Assembly (NCBI GenBank): GCA_022702705.1
Contig: CM040430.1
Coordinates: 81,364,227-81,428,226 of the forward strand
DNA from: Papilionanthe hookeriana x Papilionanthe teres
Lineage: Eukaryota; Streptophyta; Magnoliopsida; Asparagales; Orchidaceae
DNA: 64,000 nucleotides
Direction: 5' to 3'
The notes under the pieces are model-generated. The model was not told the origin of the DNA and searched no databases. It worked only from the letters and a program-made list of their open reading frames with translations. A program made the position numbers and the translations under genes. How positions within the stretch are numbered: position 1 is the stretch's first letter; every line of letters begins with the position of its first letter. Of this stretch, positions 58,601-64,000 are shown piece after piece.

Positions 58601-60200
58601 TTAAGATGGTTTAGGAAAGTGGGCTTTTGAATTTTAAAATTGATTTTGGGATGAAATTTTGTAAAGAGATTGGGCCAAATAATTGTTGGGTTTAGCTCAT
58701 GGATGTATCATGAGTGACTTGAAGCAAATTGGGGGTGATTTGGGTTTGAATTGGGTTGAATTTGGGCTTCTTTGTTGAATGAGCCAATATAGGTCAAAGT
58801 GGGCTAACTTGGGCCAATGTTGGGCTAGGGTTGAAATTGATGTAAAATTAATGTTGGGAAATATTTATGGGAGTGTTTCAAAGAGGTTTTGACTTTGGTT
58901 GGGCTTTGATTTTGGGGTTTGGGCTCATTTGGGTTAGGTTTGGGTTTAGGTCAAAATTGGGCTTTAATGCTTTGGGTTGAATTTGAGTGGGGTTTAGGTC
59001 CAAATTTTTGGGCAAATCATGTTAGGGTTTTGCTTGTGGGGATGCTAAGGAAGATTTAGAAAAGATTTGGGGTTAATTGGAGTTGAATTGGGTGAGTTTG
59101 GGTTAAGTTTGGGTCATGGGTCCAAATTGGGCTTTAATGCCAAAAGTGAAATTGGATTCAAATGTCAATCAAATTGGACTTGGATTTGGTCTAGATTGAT
59201 GTTAGGAATGTTGAATTGAAGTTTAGAATTGAATTGGACCAGAATTTGGGTCAATTGGATAGGTTTGGTTTGACATTGGGTTCACTTTGGGTTAAAATGG
59301 GTCAAGTGGGGGTTTTGACAAAAGTAGGGTAAATTGACAAAATTGGCCCATGGTGTAGTTGAACAAAATGAAATTGGGAATATTTGGGATTTTCTGGAAT
59401 TTTCTGGAATTTTCTGAATTTTTTTGGGTTTTTGGGTCAAGAGGGGTATTTTGGGTATTTGGAGGGTATTGGGAGGTTTTCTTGGAATTTTTGATATTTT
59501 TGGGTATGGATGATCAATTTGAGTGATGTGGAAATGTTTGGGATTGATTTTGGGGAATTTTGGGTTATTTGGAAATTTTTGAGAAATTTGGGTAATTTTA
59601 AGGGTTTTGGGTAGGCTAAGCGGGTGTAGGGTCCCGGGGGTCAAAAATTGAAAATTTGGAAAATTGAAGATTGGGTAAATTTGAGTGGAATGAAATCATT
59701 TTGGTTGAGCCATGAAGCCACATCAAGCCCACATGAGCCATGAAGGGACCCATTTGAGGCATCCACTATGTTGTTCCTAACCCTCTTGCGCAAGGGCTTG
59801 GGGGTTAAGGACCATCCATGTGAATCACCTACATGAGTCGGGGAGGTCGGGTTAGGTATGGGTGTGGTTCTAGGAGGTGTGTGAAAGTGTAGTGTATAGG
59901 TGTAGTGTGTGTGTAAGTCGGCCCCTTCACCGGACCAGAGCCACCTGAGGGCGATCCTAAGGCCAAAGAGTCCTATAGGAACCCATCCTTTAAACTTCCG
60001 CATTTGATTTCAACCCTCTACAGGTGATTAGGGATCTACGATCGAGTTTTGTGGAGTTTGCGGGGAGTTAAGAAGTGGTTTGAAATTCTAGAAGGTGGGT
60101 CCCAATTCTAGTCCTCTAAGATAGTCAAAGGAAAAGCCTATGGCTAGATCCTAAGTACTAAAGAGAAGAAGAGAAGACCTCATCAAAAATGAGATCAACA
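52629..60200 (-). repeat. 5' LTR of element D (element orientation)
   Basis: 7572 bp, TGTACGGC to GATCAACA on the plus strand, collinear with 32153..39715. It carries the promoter for the minus-strand transcript, but I could not place a TATA box with confidence. It has the same pentanucleotide tract (54765..55195), GC-rich island (57000..57215) and G-rich region (58490..59660). Confidence 0.93.
54765..55195. repeat. (TTTAA)n-rich pentanucleotide tract in the other LTR
   Basis: Counterpart of 34285..34735, with different local repeat counts. Confidence 0.88.
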
Positions 60201-60205
60201 CCTAC
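60201..60205. repeat. target-site duplication of element D, right copy
   Basis: CCTAC directly after GATCAACA; identical to 32148..32152. Confidence 0.9.
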
Positions 60206-60293
60206 TTGTCCTAAATTTACCCCATGGATTAATCCAAGAAGTCCTATTCCTGATGATTCTTCCGATGATGAGGAGGAGACTGAGGATGATTAG
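60206..60293 (+). pseudogene. ORF3 of element C, C-terminal part after element D
   Basis: Reads TPWINPRSPIPDDSSDDEEE and a stop at 60293, an acidic tail equivalent to DEDEDEE in A. This proves that element D interrupted this ORF. Confidence 0.75.
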
Positions 60294-61497
60294 AGTTTAT
60301 TTCTGTTTTGCTTATGTGTCTGTTATGTGTGTTTTTACCTTTTTCAGTATTATTACCTCTGTATGAATACTCTGTAGTAACTCAGTTATATTTCTATTGT
60401 CAGAATGCTAGAATTTAATCCTATTTATGCTCCTGTTATTTTTAAATGTTTAAAATGTAAAAGTGTGTTAGTTTTCCTATGATATTTACTGCTTATACCT
60501 GTATTACTTTACTGTTTTAAATACCTTAGTTATTGTACCTTTTTCGTCATGCTTAGTTTAAAACTTTCATATTGCAAAATGTTTAAACCTATTTAAAAAG
60601 AACTAAGTTTGGGGGAGGGAAAAGAACTTATATTTAAACTTTACTTGTCCTTAAAAAACAATATTTTCAAAATTAATAACATAACATATGGCAAAAAAGT
60701 TAATTTAAGATAGATATGCTGTTGTTTTCATGAATATTGTAATAAACTTATAAAAGTATTTTTATATAACAAGGGATAATTCTAAAATTGTAATTATTTA
60801 ATAAAAGAAGTGTAAGAATTTTGATTCAAATATCTAAATTAAAAAAATGTTGAATTTTTGAAAGTATTAAGGAATCTTGATGTTTACTTGAGAAGTTAGA
60901 ATTGAAACTCTATGAAAAATATTTTTGCTAAACACATATTCATTAAGTGAAAAATGTGTTAAGTCTTTAAATATAAGTTAAGGATAATGAAGTTCAAATT
61001 CTTTAACAGGCTATCCAGATATAGTAATCCTCACTTGAAAAAAATAAAAAAAAGGAAGAGAAATGATTGAAAAGCAATCCAAATATGAAAAGAAAAAGAA
61101 AAAGAATAAGTGAGGAGAAGCTTGAGGAGATGCCTAATCAAAAATTGGCTTCACTTGAATTATCTTATAGGAAGAGACCTAATTTTTTGCTTAAGTCTTA
61201 TGTATAAGCATCCTTACTAGTACGTGATTATCATGAAAATCTTTTTCTTGAAAATTATCAACAAGTTCTTCATATGACAAATTGCAATTATTTTTTGAAA
61301 TAGATAGGAGAAGAGAGTTATTAACACTTAAATATTAAATATTTTACATATTTTGGTTTTAGCTTAAGTTATTTAAAAAGTTTTTTAAGTTTCATTATTC
61401 TATTTATAAAATGAACAATTATAGAAATCTTAAAGAGAATTTTTCTCCATAGATTATTATTTTTATTAGTAAAGAGTTACTTGAGGACAAGCAATTT
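60294..61497 (+). other. 3' non-coding region of element C
   Basis: AT-rich, non-coding. It holds a second polypurine-like tract (60604..60620) about 0.9 kb before the real one and the ctatccagatatagtaatcc block near 61010. No gene seen. Confidence 0.65.
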
Positions 61498-61513
61498 CTA
61501 AGTTTGGGGGAAT
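61498..61513 (+). other. polypurine tract of element C
   Basis: ctaagtttgggggaat next to the 3' LTR start, as in elements A and B. Confidence 0.82.
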
Positions 61514-62273
61514 TAATCCACCTTAAAATTACCTATTTTTTAATATCATTTTTTAACTAATATTTTAAGTATATCATGCTTTAATGAAAGGTATTTCTTA
61601 TGTTTTTGGTTGTAGGTACAAGAAAATGAGTTTATGAAGAAAAAAATTAAAAAAAAAGAGTAAAAGGAGCAAAAATGAGTCAGGTGAAGAAATGAAGAGA
61701 AAAGGGCTGACTTTGGCACCTAGGCGCCAGATCTGGCGCCTAAGCACCGGACTCAGTAGGGAAATCTTGAGAATTCTTGGACGTTTTTGTGATGGTTATT
61801 GATGAATCAGAAGCAATCTAGAAATCTCCGAACAAATTTCCATATGTTATAAACACTATACAATGAATATAGGCACAGAGAATCAGTTATTCAACGAAGA
61901 GGTGCGACTCAAAACCTAAAGGGATGCGTCCATTCTCGCAGGAGACTGGTGCTTAGGCGCCACAGTTACTTTCTAAAATATTCAACTAATTTGTACAAAT
62001 TTTGAAGAGGTGCCTGAAGCAACCCCTGGTCATTTTCAAATGTCTATAAATAGAGGACGATTCTACAACAAAAAGGGGGGTTGTTTGGAGTGTGTAGGTG
62101 TTATAAGAGTGAAAGAGGTGTGTATTCTCATTAAATTAAAGAGTGTGGAGTGTTATTTACCATACTTTAGTGAGAGTTTAGAGTGTTTTTAGTGTGATTG
62201 CTGGAGTTGGAGTCTTGTAAGAGCCAATCGGAGTCAAAGAAACTTCAAAGGATTGCTTTGATATCATTCCAGA
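61514..62273 (+). repeat. 3' LTR of element C, truncated
   Basis: Matches the first ~760 bp of the 5' LTR (20609..21340), including the GGCGCC blocks near 61720 and 61950 and the 62010..62192 frame. Homology stops after gatatcattcca, and D-family LTR sequence follows. About 1 kb of LTR is missing. Confidence 0.85.
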
Positions 62274-64000
62274 GAAATTTAGTTTAGTTTGTTTCTTGCT
62301 CAGTGAATTAAGATGTTTGATTATCCTATGAGTAAAGTGACATTTCACTTGATGCTTTACTTAAGAGTTATAATAATGAAAGCCTTTAAGGGGCAAATCA
62401 GTTTGTTAAAGAATTTAACCGCTTTGATTAAAGTTGAATTGATGATTTAGGATGATTTAATTTAGTTTCAAAATTCAAGTTGATTTTCTCTTAAGTGTTT
62501 GAAATTGTTTGAATTAAAAGAGGTGTTTAGATTATTCAATTTAATTAAACTTTTAATGATTTAAATTTAATTTGACTTAATTGTAACACTTTAGGTCAAT
62601 TTTAATTGGTTTGAGTTTTTTATATTTTTAATTATGAATTGTCTTAAGGTTGTTTTTTTTAATGTTTCAAATTTGTGTTAGATTTGTTTTTTAAGTGATT
62701 TCAAATTAATTTTAATGTTTTAAATTTATTTCAATTTGATTGTCAAATCACTTAATGTTTTAAGCTTTTAATTTAATTAAGGTTTATTTTCCTTTTAATT
62801 ATTTAATTATTAATTTCAATTATCATTTTTGAGTTTGATTAAGAGTTGAATATTATTAAAGTGATTCATTTAAGGATTTTAAATTAAAGAATTGATATCT
62901 TCTTAAATCATATCCCTAATCTTAATAATCCAAATTTTAACTTATTCTTCCAAAATTCAAATTGTTTAATTCATTAAAATTTACTTTAAATATTTTTAAG
63001 ATGATTAATGGGTTTCTACCCCTTGATTCCCTAGGTTTCAATCATTTAATGAAAATTTTAAAATCAGATATTTTACCCTCCCCTTGATTAAATCTAAATA
63101 TTAATTAGGGTTAAAATTCTTTAATAAACCTTTAAGTCCTTTTAAGCATGTTCATTTCATAACTCATCAAATTAAGCTCAAATGAACTTAAAATTTTTAT
63201 GTCACTTCACTCACATGTCAATTAAGACATTAGAGGAGAAAATATGATTTTTCTGAATTTAATTTAATTTATATATTTATTTTTTATGAAAAATATGGGT
63301 TTTCAATAAAAATTCAACAACATGACCAAGGTAAGGTTTCTGTCCTAGGAAAATTATGGGATGTTTCTATTGACCAGAGGACCATTTGGACCAATTTTAG
63401 TGATTTTTTGAATTATATTTTATTTATTATAATTATTTTGGGTTTTGGAGTGTTAATTAATTATAAAATAAAATTAAAGTTAAAAAATGAATTTTATATT
63501 TTTCATAAATCTCTCTGACCTCAAGGAGTTCAGAGGAGTAAATTTTATATTTTTTTGAATTTTCTTTTATTTATTAGAATTAATTTAGAGAAAATGTAAG
63601 GAAATTCATTTTTAATATTAAAAATTGTTTTAAGCCTTTAAAATTCAATATCTTAACCTATAGACTTAGGAAAAATATTTGGTTTGTTCCTAAGTAATTA
63701 GGAGGCAAAATGTGACATTTTTATGATTTTTAATATTTTTGTGATCTTTATTATTTTTTAATTATTAAAATATTAAAAATATGGTTAAAAATAATAATTT
63801 TTAGAAAATTCCAATTTTAATTTTCATAGACTCCTCTGATATTAGAGAGCCCACAAAACAAGTTGGGTGAATTTTTGAAATGTATTTTGGGTTTTATGAA
63901 TTTTTAAAGTTTAATTTTGGTTATGTGACTTAATTAATCCATTTAGTGGGTCAAATCATTTCCAATTGATTTCAAATTTTTATGTGAGACTCCTCTGACC
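62274..64000 (-). repeat. diverged LTR fragment of the element-D family
   Basis: Collinear with 34055..35990 and 54540..56400 of the element D LTRs (ttatcctatgagtaaagtga, gcatgttcatttcataactc, aacatgaccaaggtaagg, ctcctctgat). It is more diverged and lacks the long (TTTAA)n tract. It starts inside the LTR and runs off the window. No gene seen. Confidence 0.8.

Larger units (their letters stand above)
32153..60200 (-). mobile_element. element D, giant Tat/Ogre-type retrotransposon with AlkB-like cargo
   Basis: 28,048 bp between perfect CCTAC duplications. All recognised coding regions run on the minus strand: ORF1-like, gag, protease, linker, RT, RNase H, a second RNase H, integrase and an accessory AlkB-like ORF. 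LTRs are about 7.56 kb each. The PBS (52607..52623) is of the tRNA-Arg type reported for Ogre elements. The dual RNase H, very large size and tandem repeats in the 3' UTR are all traits of the Tat/Ogre lineage. Frames are interrupted by many single-base indels. Both LTR copies are still very alike, so this is the most recent insertion here. Confidence 0.92.
20609..62273 (+). mobile_element. element C, Athila-like retrotransposon, hosting element D
   Basis: After removing element D (32153..60200 and one CCTAC), C is about 13.6 kb. It has a 5' LTR, PBS, gag, protease, RT, RNase H, integrase, a tandem duplication, ORF3, 3' non-coding region, polypurine tract and a 3' LTR that stops after about 760 bp at 62273. 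The LTR starts decayed from TGATCC to CGATCC (5') and TAATCC (3'). TGAAC (20604..20608) would be the target duplication, but the right copy is lost. All genes are broken. Confidence 0.9.

Overview
The window is plant nuclear heterochromatin built almost entirely from nested Ty3/gypsy LTR retrotransposons. No ordinary host gene, rRNA or tRNA gene was recognised. The plant assignment rests on Athila-type and Tat/Ogre-type polyproteins and on primer-binding sites matching plant tRNA-Asp and tRNA-Arg. The species cannot be named. Nearly every coding region carries stops or frameshifts, so this is a layered graveyard rather than a set of intact elements.

Layout. 1..1113 is a junkyard: an LTR scrap, a plus-strand RNase H/integrase fragment, and a decayed minus-strand primer-binding site. 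Element B (minus, Athila-like, LTR 1120..2817, internal part 16344..20608) is the oldest host layer. It keeps gag and protease remnants but lacks RT, RNase H, integrase and ORF3. Element A (plus, Athila-like, 2915..16338, TSD AATTA) sits in B's 3' region and has two LTRs of about 1.8 kb, a PBS, gag, protease, RT/RNase H, integrase, a small ORF and ORF3. Element C (plus, Athila-like, from 20609) broke B's gag. It has a 1774-bp 5' LTR, a perfect tRNA-Asp PBS, the same gene order, a 1.7-kb internal tandem duplication and a truncated 3' LTR (61514..62273).

Element D (minus, 32153..60200, TSD CCTAC) is inserted in ORF3 of C and is the youngest layer. It is a giant Tat/Ogre-type element of 28,048 bp with LTRs of about 7.56 kb. 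In its own direction it reads LTR, tRNA-Arg-type PBS, ORF1-like region, gag, protease, linker, RT, RNase H, a second (archaeal-type) RNase H, integrase, an accessory ORF, 3' UTR with an 82-bp tandem array, LTR. A diverged LTR piece of the same family (62274..64000) ends the window.

The most interesting find is the accessory ORF of D (43500 down to 42060, minus). Its C-terminal half reads as an AlkB-family Fe(II)/2-oxoglutarate dioxygenase closest to plant ALKBH9, an RNA m6A demethylase clade. It lies between integrase and the 3' LTR on the same strand as pol, and a splice-acceptor-like sequence sits just upstream of its ATG. This suggests a retrotransposon that captured an RNA-demethylase gene, possibly to remove m6A from its own transcripts. 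This copy is decayed, so the question for follow-up is whether related elements keep an intact version.
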